Source: Ditylenchus dipsaci (taxonomy: Eukaryota > Nematoda > Chromadorea > Rhabditida > Anguinidae). From it: a stretch of DNA of 64,000 nucleotides. The stretch covers positions 62,001-126,000 of the forward strand of contig SADC01000312.1 in NCBI GenBank assembly GCA_004194705.1, given 5' to 3'. The notes below the pieces were generated by a model, which did not search any database, was not told the origin of the DNA, and saw only the letters and a program-made list of their open reading frames with translations. Below are positions 1 to 10,284 of this stretch, piece after piece. How positions within the stretch are numbered: position 1 is the stretch's first letter; each line of letters begins with the position of its first letter. The position numbers were made by a program, and so were the translations under genes.

Positions 1-130
1 AGTGAGTGCGCGCATCTCTAAACAACCAAGCCCCTTCGCCCCCATAGGGGTTGAGATGCGCACACCCACATACCTTAGACACAAATCACTCGAAAGTGAC
101 TCTGGATGCATAAAAAAGCATGCATACCGA
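1..130. repeat. Right half of a foldback family with GTGCGCGCATCTC core
   Basis: The sequence runs from a GAGTGCGCGCATCTCTAA stretch through a C-rich spacer to its complement GTTGAGATGCGCACAC, then CATACCTTAGACACAAATCA and a GTGACTCTGGATGCAT tail. The same order of words recurs at about 4380-4560, 6180-6400, 12590-12690, 28820-28960 and 37490-37700. The left half of this copy lies outside the window. Confidence 0.7.
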
Positions 131-2010
131 AGTTTCTTTTTTTTCAATGTAAGTACTGAATGACACCTCGCGTATTTTTCTTGTAAGTTAACTTATTCCT
201 AACCAGCTTGAATAAAATACCATACCCGTTTCTCAAGATCCATTGTGCCCAACTACAAAAAAATCAATAATATGCCCTAATTCTATTTGGTTAATCCATA
301 ATTTTTTTAGAGAGAAGACTATAAGCGCAATAAGTAAGTTATATTCAAGCAATTTTCAAATGAAACAAACCTCAGTTTTTCAAAAACCATGCCCGTCTAC
401 GGCCACAATTTGCGTCCGTTTTGAATTGGCGGGGAAATACCAAATAAAACATAAAAATAAATACCAAAATCCAATTTTTTTTGTTGCAAACGTGCATCCG
501 ACCATTTTTTCGCTCGGATCATTTTCATAGAGTAACTTTAGAGCTAGTAAAGAACACACCCTCCATAATCGGCTTGGGGAACCAAGGCGAAAATTCTGGG
601 GTTTGTACTTTACCTGAGTAAGGTGCGTGTTCTTTATTCTAGCCGGTAGTTTGCAAAAAAAAATAACACCTTTTTTAACGAAAAAATCTCGAGATTTGGG
701 AAGTTGATTTTCATGTCAAATTCCCCTTCCTAATGTCATACCCCTTAAAGGCCTCTGTTAGCCATTGAAAGTATGGAATTACAAAATACCGAAAACCCCG
801 CTTTATTGTGCTTTTCCACTTCTTCCAAATGCTATATCCAGGCAGGTATCCAGGGTGGGGGAGGGGGCAGTTGGTTGGTTGGCACCCCCCTGAGAGTTTT
901 TATTTCCTTGTAAAAATACCATAAAAGTCGAGAAAGGTGTAGGTAAAATGACCTTTTGGGGGTTTTAGCGCGTTTGAAAAGCTTGCATTTTAGTCATTTT
1001 TTTCAAAAAATTGATTTTTTGCAAAAGGCCATATCTCAATCGTAGGATATCTAAAAATCCTTTTGCAATAAAGGTTATGTAGCTCTTGAGTCGTGCTACA
1101 ATATAAAGCTAATATGTTATCGAAGTTTTAATCGCTATGTTAGACTTTTGACTAGTTAAAGTGATGAAACTGCTCGTCAACTTTTAAAAATTCTTTTTCC
1201 TAAATTATTTTTTTGTTCCTTTATTTATTGTTGTTGTTTTTCTCTTTTTATTTAGCACAAAAAATAATGTGATATAGCATTTGAAAGAAGAAGAAAATTG
1301 CAACAAACCTGTCTTTTTGGATTTGTGTAATTCCACACTTAAAATGACTAACAGAGGCCTTAAAGTTTGTTCGGGAACTTATTGAACACCCGCTATTACT
1401 GCTAATAAAGAGCTTCTATAAATACTTTTTAACTTTAGAAATAAGACTAGATCAAAACCAAAAGCCGACAATAATGGCTATTTCTGGACACAGGAAACCA
1501 TCACTACTGGCTATTGGAGACTGCACTTACGGGTACATCATCATTGTTGCAAACAACACGAAGCTGGCTGTTTTATGTACTATCCTATAAATGATGTTGA
1601 CTTCTCGTCTTACCAAGATTTAAGGTTAAGCGACATGTATGTTGGGACTGTGGAACTAAAACAAATTCCAGTCCCATATTGACCTTTTAAATGTTAGATA
1701 ATGCAATAAAACATGCTTAAAACGATGGAAAATGTGTTTTAAGGCGCGGACGACCATTTTTCGAAAACTTTTTCTGACTCAAAATTGACTTTTTGCCTCA
1801 GGGTATCAAGGTTAATGGTACTACAGGGTACGTGGATACCGTAAAAAGCAAAAAAAGAGAGTATTTGAACATAGTTTTGAATAATAGGGATACTTGGCTC
1901 TATTTAAGAATCTGGTACCAAAAACAGCTTGTTCCCCTGTTATTTTTCAGTATTAAAAAATTCATTTTTTTCCTGGGCAGATTTTGTTTCGTGTCATCTC
2001 TTAGACAATT
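131..2010. other. Non-coding stretch, no gene recognised
   Basis: AT-rich sequence with short homopolymers. No splice-linked open frames with coding character were found. The phrase at about 840-960 (a G-run, then TGGTTGGTTGGCACCCCCC and a 'taggtaaaatgacc' phrase) resembles the inside of hAT-like MITEs seen at 18.6 kb, so it is probably an old repeat fragment. The open frame at 1793-2032 is low-complexity and is not supported as a gene. Confidence 0.5.
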
Positions 2011-3301
2011 TTGGCTGTACACCGAAATATAAGCGCCAATTTGGTAAGAAGTCGTTTTAGTAGAAATTTTTAAATGAGAATTGTCTTGGTAAGAAACTTT
2101 CTGGTAAGAAATTTTTTGGTAAGAGGTCGTTTTGGTAAGAATTTTGGTTATAGGATGGCCTGAAAATTAAAAGTTTTCAAATTTTCAAAACAAACCATCT
2201 TATCATATGCAAGATAGTGTGAGGAATTGTGTTTTCCAAGACAAAATTCCCGATTTTCAACACCAAAACCCCAAAATCTGGGGTAGGTACCACTTGACCA
2301 GGTGGGTCCACCTGGATGGGCAGCCAGACATTTTCTATTATAGTGGAATTTGTCGCGCGACATTTTCTATTATTTTTCGGTGAAATTCGGTTAAATTCGC
2401 TCGAATTTCACCGAAAAATAATAGAAAATGTCGCGCGACAAATTCTAATATAGTAGAAAATGTCTGGCTGCCCCTGGATGACCTTAAAATTAAAACTTCC
2501 CGAATTTCAAAAACAAACCATGCTATAAAATGTAAAATCGTGACGTGAATAAGGTTTGGTAAGACCAAAACACCGATTTCACCTATCCAGATCCCAAGAC
2601 CCGAAATGGGTACCTTCTGGTCAGGTGGATGTCCATTCACGAGCGTTAAGCAAATTGATCCACACATGAAATGGTCCACACTTTTCAAATAATTTGAATT
2701 TTTTAAATTTTTTAAAAAAATGCTGCGAGAATTTAAATTTTGCAGTCTGAACCAACCAAACCAAGTGGTCATCCACTTGGAGCAAAATTTTTTTTCACTA
2801 TTTTGGGTTCCAAAACCTATTTTTTGGACTAATTCTGGCACACTGAAGATGGTTTGATAGTGATAAAATGCCGCTTTGTAGGGTATTTTTTTGAGTTGTG
2901 TTGCAATCGAATTTTCGTAAAATCAATTATCAAGTTTTAATTCAAGTATTAAGCTTTAATTTTAAGGCCATCCAGGTGGATATCCACTTGATCAGGTGGT
3001 ACCTACTCCAGATTTTGGGATTTCGGTGTGGAAAATCGGGAATTTCGTCTTGAAAAACACAATTCCTCGCACTATCTTGCATATGATAGGTTTGTTTTTA
3101 ATGGTTTGTTTTGAAAATTTAAAAGCTTTTGATTTTCAGGCCATCATATAACCGCGTACCAGAAAGTTTCTTAGCAAATTAACCGCGTAACAAAATGTTT
3201 CTTACCAAATAACCGCGTACCAAAAAATTTTCTTACCAAAACGACTTCTTATCAAAACCACCTCTTACCAGATTGGCGCTTATATTTCGGTGTACAGCCA
3301 A
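2011..3301. mobile_element. Foldback element with long inverted arms
   Basis: The left end begins TTGGCTGTACACCGAAATAT and the right end finishes with its complement. Both ends continue into matching arms rich in GGTAAGAA (left, 2040-2145) or TTCTTACC (right, 3150-3280), then into a second matched block (about 2150-2320 against 2965-3145) carrying the phrase 'aggtggatatccacctggatggcc'. Nothing inside looks coding; the long minus-strand frames are strand shadows of the arms. A nested palindrome (2318-2473) interrupts it. The TSD could not be fixed with confidence. Confidence 0.75.
2318..2473. repeat. Nested near-perfect palindrome with TGTCGCGCGACA core
   Basis: GGGCAGCCAGACATTTTCTA on the left matches TAGAAAATGTCTGGCTGCCC on the right. 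Each arm contains GTCGCGCGAC and TATTTTTCGGTGAAATTC. It lies inside the left arm of the 2011-3301 foldback and has no counterpart in its right arm, so it is probably a later MITE-sized insertion. Confidence 0.65.
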
Positions 3302-3955
3302 TATTTTTGTCATTTTTGTAGTTAGTCTGTTCTCTGTTCTCAACAATTACCTAACATTTTCAGGCCCAAGAGCTTCAGCTTTTGGAGTAATGGTATACTG
3401 GTATAGCTTATCACACTTTTCACTCTGAAGGAATTTTATTTACATAGGAGCAAGGGTTTGTCGAAAAAATATATGGCTAGAAAAAGAAATTAAAAAATGT
3501 ATATATTAGGTACATTTTATCTTTTGGGGGGAAGTCTTGAGCCTGGAAAAATATTGAATTCTTATTTCTAGCGTCTATTTATGGCACATCGAATACATAT
3601 TATAAACTTGAATTCCTTAAATTGGCATTGATGTCTTGTGTGTAATAAAAATATCTGCGCAACCTCTTTTTGCTGCAAAAAGACTTTTTTGCTGCTAAAA
3701 TACTTTTTTTTGCTGCAAACATTCTTTTGCTTAACATGCCTTCTTCGCAGCTTTCTTCACTAGAAATATCAATTATTGAATTGAAAATTAAATAAAACTT
3801 AAAAACTTGCGTAAAAAATACTTTCAACTAGTTTTCATTTGCTGAAAATCGATATATCTTTTTTTTAGCAATCTTTCTCAAACCTGTTTTTTAATCAAAT
3901 TCAGTAGCTCAGATACGAGCCTGCGGCTCAAGACTGGGCCTAGACCCACCCACAA
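3302..3955. other. Non-coding stretch
   Basis: AT-rich sequence between two delimited elements. A minus-strand open frame at 3600-3827 is a run of lysine-rich repeats from TTTTTGCTGCAAA words and is not convincing. No RNA gene was seen. Confidence 0.4.
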
Positions 3956-4856
3956 GGTAAAATCCCAACTGGCAGCCCCCAACTGGCAGCCCTCCCAACT
4001 GGCAGCCCCCAACTGGCAGCCGTTCCAACTGGCAGCCCCCAACTGGCAGCCCCCAACTGGCAGCCCCCGACTGGCAGCTTTTTTCGAATTTTATAGCCCT
4101 GACACGGAAAAATGTTTCAAATTAAAAAGCCGTCGTGTGTCTGTTCTAGTATTGGCACTTCTTTAGTCCCCCCCCATACCCGGATATTTCAAAAAATGAC
4201 CCAAAATCATCTCCCGAACTCATTTTTTCTGCACATTTTGGATGTATGAAAAACATTTTTTTTAAATTTGGTTATATGAGGGGGGGGGAACTATAGAAAT
4301 ATTACTAAACACTTGAGGATTTTGAACAGTTTTTTACTTTCTGGGACCTACCGCATAAATAAACTCTGGTATGCTTATGTTTTTATGCATCCAAAGTCAT
4401 TTTCGAGTGATTTGTGTCTAAGGTATGTGGGTGTGCGCATCTCAACTCCAAGCCCCCAGCCCCTGCGCCCCCGAAGGGCTTGGTTGGTTAGAGATGCGCA
4501 CACTCACTTACCTTGGACATAATTCCGAGCAAGACTCTTGATCAAAAATGCATTTAGAGAGTCTTTTTGCCCAGCTCCAGCAAGAAAAATGTGATAAATC
4601 ACTAAAAAATTACCCTAAAAAAAGGATGAATCTGAAAAGTGCCAATTGTGGCTGAAAAGTGCCACCTTTTGGCTGAAAAGGGCCACCCTTCAGCTAAAAG
4701 AAATAAAGTGAGAGTTTTTCTGTCAGTTGAGGGCTGCCAGTCGGGGGCTGCCAGTTGGGAAGGCTGCCAGTTGGGGGCTGCCAGTTGAGGGCTGCCAGTT
4801 GGGAGGGCTGCCAGTTGGGGCTGCCAGTTGGAACGGCTGCCAGTTGGGTGTCGTTC
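3956..4856. mobile_element. hAT-like foldback with terminal CCAACTGGCAGCC arrays, 8-bp TSD
   Basis: The element is flanked on both sides by ACCCACAA (3948-3955 and 4857-4864), an 8-bp target duplication typical of hAT insertions. Its arms are tandem copies of the 13-mer CCAACTGGCAGCC (about eight units, 3968-4076) and, inverted, GGCTGCCAGTTGG (about 4734-4848). The interior (4080-4730) has no transposase. It carries a fragment of the GTGCGCGCATCTC foldback family at about 4290-4560 and poly-C and poly-G tracts. It is non-autonomous. The proline/tryptophan-rich translations of the arrays are artefacts. Confidence 0.85.
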
Positions 4857-5317
4857 ACCCACAATTCGCTATAGTTCTCACTGGAATTCGCTGGACTGCG
4901 GGAAAGCAAGCTGGGCGATCCTTGCAATAGCAACTGTGAGAAATCCAGGTGTGAGAATCATTTTCGGTTAAATCTTTAGTGAAGATTTTATTTTTGTCAT
5001 CAGAGAAGTAGGTTTCTTCTTCATCTTACTGACCAACTCGGCCTAGTTTTTTTTCTCTGACCTTGCGAAGAATCTCCAGGACCTTTGAACCGATTGCCCT
5101 ATCTGGTTTGTAGTTCGCTCTCGGTTTTTCGGCTCGTCTTAGTAAAGTCTAGCCATATAATCCAGGGGTTGAAATATAATCCCCCTCCCTCTATTAATCC
5201 TGCACCCCCCCCCCCCCGAAGGGAGTTGAAAGTTAATCCCCATGGGGTATTAAAAGAGGTTATACGGCAGCTAGTATCTTCAAGAAATTTATACATACAT
5301 GATGGCCAGACTATTAC
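4857..5317. other. Non-coding stretch
   Basis: Mixed sequence including a C-run at about 5205-5217. The frame at 5085-5414 has proline runs from that C tract and continues into the next MITE, so no gene is called. Confidence 0.4.
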
Positions 5318-5589
5318 CTTATTTCCTCTCGAAAAAAAAACCCTGCCTAAAAGTCGGAAAATGTACCCGAACTTCTTTTTGTCGATTTCACAACTTTTTT
5401 TTAGGTTTTTTTAAACTAAAAGGTCAAATTCAGTATCTTCGCATATTTGAGATTCAGGACTTTTCTTTGTGAGGTCGTGTAAAATCGAAAAATCTGAGTA
5501 ATCTAAGTAAATTTGAATCCCCAAACGATGGGTACTGGGTACATTTTCCGAATTTAGGGCAGGGCGTTTATTTGAGGAAATACGGTAGT
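5318..5589. mobile_element. MITE with TATTTCCTC...CCCTGCC inverted ends
   Basis: The left arm (about 5320-5368) has TTATTTCCTC, CCCTGCCTAAAAG and CGGAAAATGTACCC. The right arm (about 5536-5588) has the complements GGGTACATTTTCCG, AGGGCAGGGCG and TTTGAGGAAATACGG. No coding capacity is visible. The exact edges and TSD are uncertain. Confidence 0.6.
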
Positions 5590-5989
5590 CATTCTCACAT
5601 ATTGTGTGTTTCAAATTTGCAAAACACCCTCTCTCACAAATAGCTTTGAAAATTGCTTAACAACCATTGATTAATATTGCTCTTTTTAGATTTTTTTCTC
5701 TGTATTTGCTGTTTTGTACATGATACATATAAAAAAGATGCTGCTTTTTAATTCAATGATTAATTCCCTTCGCATAGAATTTATTAGTTTATATTCTGCC
5801 AAAGGACCATGGATAATGGACTGGTTCAAGAGAGGGTCGAGGATGGTCTCCTTAGTTTCTACATCAAATACAAATCGGTAAAATTTGTTTTTCAGTGATG
5901 GATTGAGATCATTTTAAGTTTGTTGATTGAGATCGACTCAAAATAGTTTTTTTTGGCAAGAGTACACTATACTGCCTAGTGTTTTTTCG

Positions 5990-6610
5990 ACGTTTAAGAA
6001 TCTGAAACGTGTAGAAAAGGTGTTTTAGGGCGCAGCCGAGCATTTTTGAAAAAAAAATGACAAAAATTTGACTTTGTGCCTTGGTCCACCAAGGTAATTC
6101 CACCTAAAAGAATGTTCGAAAAGCGATGGTTTTTTTTAATATTCTACCATGTTTTTACGACTGGAGCTGAGCAAAAAAAGTCTCTATAGATATTTTTAAT
6201 CAAGAATCTTGCTCGGAATCATGTCTAAGGAAAGTGAGAACCCTGCGTCCCCTTCAAGTGAGTGCGCGCATCTCTGACTCTCAAGCTCAGAAGCCCCCTT
6301 CAGGAAAGCTGCTTGGGGCTTGGAGTTGAGATGCGCACACCAAGATACCCAGACACTAATCACTCGAAAGTGACTCTGGACGAATGAAAAATGTATAAAT
6401 ACCAGAATTTTTTTATGCGTTAGGCCCCTATTAACAAAACTGTTAAAATCCTATATTTTTTGGTTTTTTGGAGATATCCACGTACCCTTTCAAGTGAAAT
6501 TACCCTGGTTCCCCAAGGCAAAAATCAAATTTTCGGTCAAATTTTTTTCAAAAATGCTCGGCCGGGTCCTAAAAAACACCTTTTCTGCACGTTTCAGATG
6601 CTGAAACATA
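5990..6610. mobile_element. Foldback copy of the GTGCGCGCATCTC family
   Basis: The arms begin with CTGAAACGTGTAGAAAAGGTG (left, near 6002) and end with its complement CACCTTTTCTGCACGTTTCAG (right, near 6600). Inside are paired words for 'GACTTTGTGCCTTGGTCC', then the central GTGCGCGCATCTCT / AGTTGAGATGCGCAC palindrome at about 6263-6340. The layout matches the complete 900-bp copy at 37126-38025. Non-coding. Confidence 0.7.
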
Positions 6611-6876
6611 AAAAAAAACATGATTTAGGGCGTTTTGAACTAAACGGTAAAGTGTACTTTAGCCGTTTTTTTCATTGATTACAGTAAGATTGAAAATAAA
6701 ATTTTCTTCGTTGATTCAAATTTCAGCCCTATTCCATAATAAAGGGGTTTCGCCTTGGTCCCCCTAAATTGTTCGTTAAGAACACTCAGCGATAAATTCT
6801 GAGTAGAAAATGGCGATTACAACACATGAAAATTGGAGTGTTAAATGGGCCTCGCACATTTGCTGAGTATGCACAA

Positions 6877-7075
6877 GTGGCTTCGGTGGCGCAGTGAATA
6901 AGTGTTTATTTTTGGCCCAAAATCATTCGTGGGTTCGATCCCACGTGGTTGGACACTATTCATTATGGGTTATTCGACCAATGTGTAAGGCTAATTCTAC
7001 TTTTTTGGCGCCAGATTCGAAATCGGCGATCCCGATTACCCCTACACATTGGTTAGAAACCCAAAATAAAAAAGG
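6877..7075 (+). repeat. tRNA-derived SINE copy 1
   Basis: The head GTGGCTTCGGTGGCGCAGTG supplies an RNA polymerase III box A-like sequence. GTGGGTTCGATCCCACGTGG (about 6929-6948) supplies a box B. This head is followed by an unrelated tail up to the A-rich CCCAAAATAAAAAAG at about 7075. Head plus tail organisation and multiple divergent copies fit a SINE better than a functional tRNA gene. Confidence 0.65.
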
Positions 7076-7119
7076 ACGTTTGGGAGCCCTGGGTTAAGGC
7101 CATTTAGGTTCGAAAATTC

Positions 7120-7250
7120 GGCCTCGGTGGTTCAGTGGGTAAGCGTTTGTGTTTTATGGCCCAAAATGGTGCGCAGGTCCGAACCCACGTGATGACACAC
7201 TATTTATTTTGGGTTGTTTTGTCCAGCTTCGGAATCAGTGACATCAATCA
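7120..7250 (+). repeat. tRNA-derived SINE copy 2
   Basis: GGCCTCGGTGGTTCAGTGGGTAAGC (box A region) is followed about 40 nt later by GCAGGTCCGAACCCACGTG (box B region, about 7174-7191). The body GTGTTTTATGGCCCAAAATG is shared with copies 1 and 3. The tail contains TTATTTTGGGTTGTTTTGTCC. Confidence 0.65.
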
Positions 7251-7284
7251 CTCTTAGACATCAGTCAAACAAGCTAAAATAAAT

Positions 7285-7370
7285 AGCGAGCCACCAGGTG
7301 GGGTTGAACCTGTGCACGATTTTGGGCTCGAAAAACACAAACGCTTACCCACTGCGCCACCGAAGCCACT
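7285..7370 (-). repeat. tRNA-derived SINE copy 3, inverted
   Basis: Read on the minus strand this gives GTGGCTTCGGTGGCGCAGTG, then GGGTAAGCGTTTGTG, GCCCAAAATCGTGC and a GGTTCAACCCCACCTGGTGG box B. It faces copy 2 tail to tail, so transcripts across both could pair. Confidence 0.65.
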
Positions 7371-7575
7371 TTTTCCTGCTCAGCTGATCTTGTCTTTTTT
7401 AAACTCACTTCTAAGCACGTCCTACCCTTGCTTAAGCCGAAAAGTTAAGATAAAGAGGCCCCACAGAAACCCCCCCCCCCATTGTGGAAAAGATCCCAGA
7501 TTTTGATCAAATTATCAATGAGATTATCAGGTTGATCCATCACTGCTATTTTTACACTTGCATATTTAAAAAATT

Positions 7576-9233
7576 TTAGAAGACATTCAACTTGGGTTGC
7601 ATTCAACTGCTGCTTTTTCTATTTTCTCTAGTGTGCTTGTTTTTCACTTCATTGACCTATCAACAATTACTTATTCCGATTTCTCAAACGGTTATGCAAG
7701 GCTTATTAGCCATTATATTTATTGGAGCTTTGTTAATTGGAAAAATATACATATATAAATTAACGCTTTTTCTAAACGTAAGTTTACTTATGTTTAGTTT
7801 TAAAAAATGGAAAAACTAAAGTTGGAAAATTTGATTTGTGCCAACTTATACTTTCGTGCAAGTGGCTTCTTAGACACAGTCAAGTCCACAGCTGGGAACC
7901 TGCGCTTTGCCAATACTTTACACTTTGGATTTTTTCGTCTAGTGACGCATTTACATTGTTTGTGTTCGGGTCATGGATGTCAAAACAGCTAAAAACTTTG
8001 GGGCTGTTACTGTTAATTTTTTTTATTCAAAATGTAAAGCTTGAACATACGTTAGATTCAGCAAGAGTGGATCTTTCGAACAAGCCTAAAGTTGACTGTT
8101 TCTTCGCCGCTTTCGCTGTTTTTTTAGATATTTTAAAGATAAGCAAAACGCCACAAATTTCAGCTGTTTTTTTAGCTTTTTAGCTGTTTTGACATCCATG
8201 GTTCGGGTAAAACTTTTGGCTATGTATGTGTTCTAGGGTACATCCAAAAATATGCCTTGGTCCTTTTCGTTGTTTTTTTCGCAAAAAAATTCTTCTAGTC
8301 TCAGAAACTATTTGTGAACACTTTTAACCATTTTTAAACGAAAAAACTGCCCCCTAGCTAAATTAGACTCCGGAAAGGGTAGGACTGTATTCTTTAGGAT
8401 GAACTTAAACATGCTTTTCTTACTTCTTTAAAATTCAGAAAGCATGTTTGAGTCTGTAGTAACATACGCTGGCTTACCATTGCCTAAGTCTGAAAAATAA
8501 CAATGTTTCGAAAAAATTGTGCAAAAAAACTTATTTCCTCGAAAAGTCGAGGAAAAATTATACCTCCAGTGGGAATCGAACCGGCGAAGAACTTTCGCAG
8601 TTCGCCGCCGCTATTCCACTAAGCCACCGATGTTATTGGAAGAATGAAGAGTTTTTGATTACTTATTGCCCGCAGGGTACTCAATCAATATTTATTTTAA
8701 AATAATTCTCTATTGAATTGACCTGGTACCCGCCTTTCAAAATATTCCATCAGCGGCGAGCATGCCCCTTTAAAAACAATAGGGGGACCAAGTTGTTTTT
8801 TGAGATAAAAAAAGACAGGGGATACCAAGACAAAAATGGAAACATATTTTACACTAGAGTCAATTTCTAAGTTTACTTGTTTGTGATATTGCTTGGGAAA
8901 AGATTATTTTTGAACAAAGAACAAATTTAAATATGCTTTTTTCAAACAAACATGTTAATTATGACTTATTTGTGTGTCGCCTACCTAACCTATTATGACC
9001 TATTGTTTAAAGAAGAGTCGTCCGAAGCTGTACTATATTTTCTACCTGTTTATGAGATGCTTACGTTACTCAAAGACTGCTCTTTTGGATGGGCTTTGAA
9101 GATATTGATCCTTTGCTTTAACTTATTTGTGTTGCTTGTATGTGTAGTTAATTTTACAATAATTCACAAGTTGTATGAGGCTCTCGAGAAAGTCCAAAAT
9201 TATGTTTCTAAGCATAGCCAAACATCTTTTTAA
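7576..9233 (+). CDS. Candidate multi-exon, multi-pass membrane protein gene
   Basis: An open exon beginning after TTTTAG (near 7576; internal ATG at 7592) encodes two clear hydrophobic helices (about residues 4-23 and 36-55) and ends at AAAC|GTAAGTTTAC (7780). A short in-frame segment after GTGCAAG (about 7863-7963) encodes another aromatic-rich stretch and ends next to the MITE insertion. The last open segment (8952-9233, 93 codons with its ATG, or from a TTTAAAG acceptor near 9013) has an acidic loop, two further hydrophobic segments (around GWALKILILCF) and ends KHSQTSF-stop. Together this suggests a four-helix membrane protein. Family unknown. The exon linkage is inferred, and the segments could be two separate genes. 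Introns contain a hAT-like MITE and a tRNA-like sequence. Confidence 0.4.
7972..8200. mobile_element. 229-bp hAT-like MITE, 8-bp TSD
   Basis: The termini are CATGGATGTCAAAACAGCTA and its complement TAGCTGTTTTGACATCCATG. Perfect 8-bp duplications GTTCGGGT lie outside at 7964-7971 and 8201-8208. The element sits at a potential splice donor (TTCGG|GTAAAA after excision) of the membrane gene above, so it may affect splicing. The frames at 7807-8183 that cross it are artefacts. Confidence 0.85.
8561..8631 (-). ncRNA. tRNA-like sequence, probably SINE head or tRNA pseudogene
   Basis: On the minus strand, GGCTTAGTGGAATAGCGGC resembles box A and GCCGGTTCGATTCCCACTGG a box B. The acceptor-stem ends do not pair convincingly and the predicted anticodon loop is not canonical, so a working tRNA is unlikely. 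A decayed relative sits at about 15349-15415 (TACCTTCAACGG ... AACTTTCGCAGTCC). Confidence 0.45.
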
Positions 9234-9239
9234 AATTCC

Positions 9240-9795
9240 CGTTTTTGAAAGCGAAAAGATTTTTTAGGATTTTTTTTATAAATAAGGTAATAATTATTTG
9301 TCTGTCACAGTTACGCGAAACTGCATATATATTAGAAAAATTGACTGTGCTTAGAGCCATGACTTTGGATATTTCCAAGCCTTCTATATATAGTCTAGTC
9401 GCGATAAATGGATGACCCTTGGTGGCTGGAGTAGCTCAGATCGCATAACCCAAAATCACGTTTTATCAACTTCTACGCGTATTTTAGACCTTGAAAACAA
9501 TATAAAACATGTTCTTAGGGGGTTCTCGTACATTTTTGGCCAAAAAATTTGACCCAAAACCAACTTTTTACCCTAAAACCTCAAGGTAAAGGTAAAGGTA
9601 AAGGGTGATGGACGGCAGCTGAAGCCCCTTGTCAATTTTTTTTTCTTATTGGTCCTTTCCGTCAAAAAATTTAAAACTATGTTGCTAAAATGTCTTAAAA
9701 ATGACCCGCTGCCTTCTCCGTCAGAAATTCCTGGCTAAGCGTATGGTCGGGAGTGTTTATTTACCAGATGTGCCAGATATTTGCTTCAAATGATA
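9240..9795. other. Non-coding stretch with old repeat pieces
   Basis: No gene is visible. The phrase near 9530-9740 (a 'ccaaaaaatttgacc' phrase, a run of GGTAAA units and CCGTCAGAAATTCCTGGCTAAGCG) resembles one end of the CAGTGGCGTAGCCAG hAT-like MITE at 18630-18843. Confidence 0.4.
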
Positions 9796-9992
9796 CAGTC
9801 TACTCTCGATATAGTGCACTCTCGATATAGTGTAACTCTCGATACAGTGTATGTTTTTTACGACTTGGTTGGTTAATTTAAAAACATAAGGAACCATACC
9901 TTCGATATAGTGCACTCTCGATACAGTGTAACTCTCGATATAGTGTATATTTTTCCAGTCCCCGCGCACTACACTGTATCGAGAGTGGACTG
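9796..9992. mobile_element. 197-bp pogo/Tigger-type MITE, TA TSD
   Basis: The element begins CAGTCTACTCTCGATATAGT and ends with the complement of CAGTCCACTCTCGATACAGT, flanked by TA on both sides. Inside, 'CTCTCGATAyAGTG' is repeated about six times. The CAGT(C/T)nACTCTCG terminus and TA duplication match the known pogo/Tigger pattern; this is family-level inference. It has no coding capacity. Confidence 0.8.
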
Positions 9993-10284
9993 TAATAGCT
10001 AAATAGGCTAAAATTCCTGACGGGGGGGGTGGCAACTGGGTGGCCACACTGGCAAAAAACCAAAGTAAGGCTGAAAAAAACGAAAAAAAGGCTAAAAAAT
10101 ACCTAACGGGAGGGAGGCTATAGACCAGCTGTATCCCCCCCCTAGGTACACGTATGCCAGTAGTGTCTGTTTATTGAGGGTATATTTTGTTGAACTGTTC
10201 AGTCGACTAACGAAATGTTTATAAAAACGTTTGTTTACTGAGGGTATCCTTTCATCAATGTCCGTTTATCTAGAGTCGACTTAA

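Noticed and set aside
2148..2841. Minus-strand frames of 71 and 167 codons
   Set aside because: They lie within the arms and nested palindrome of a foldback and overlap in different frames; no domain.
3968..4850. Regularly spaced repeats that could suggest a CRISPR array
   Set aside because: Units are contiguous 13-mers with no unique spacers, occur as inverted pairs inside a TSD-bounded element, and the genome is eukaryotic.
8561..8631. Functional tRNA gene
   Set aside because: Acceptor ends do not pair, the anticodon arm is irregular and a diverged second copy exists; kept only as tRNA-like.
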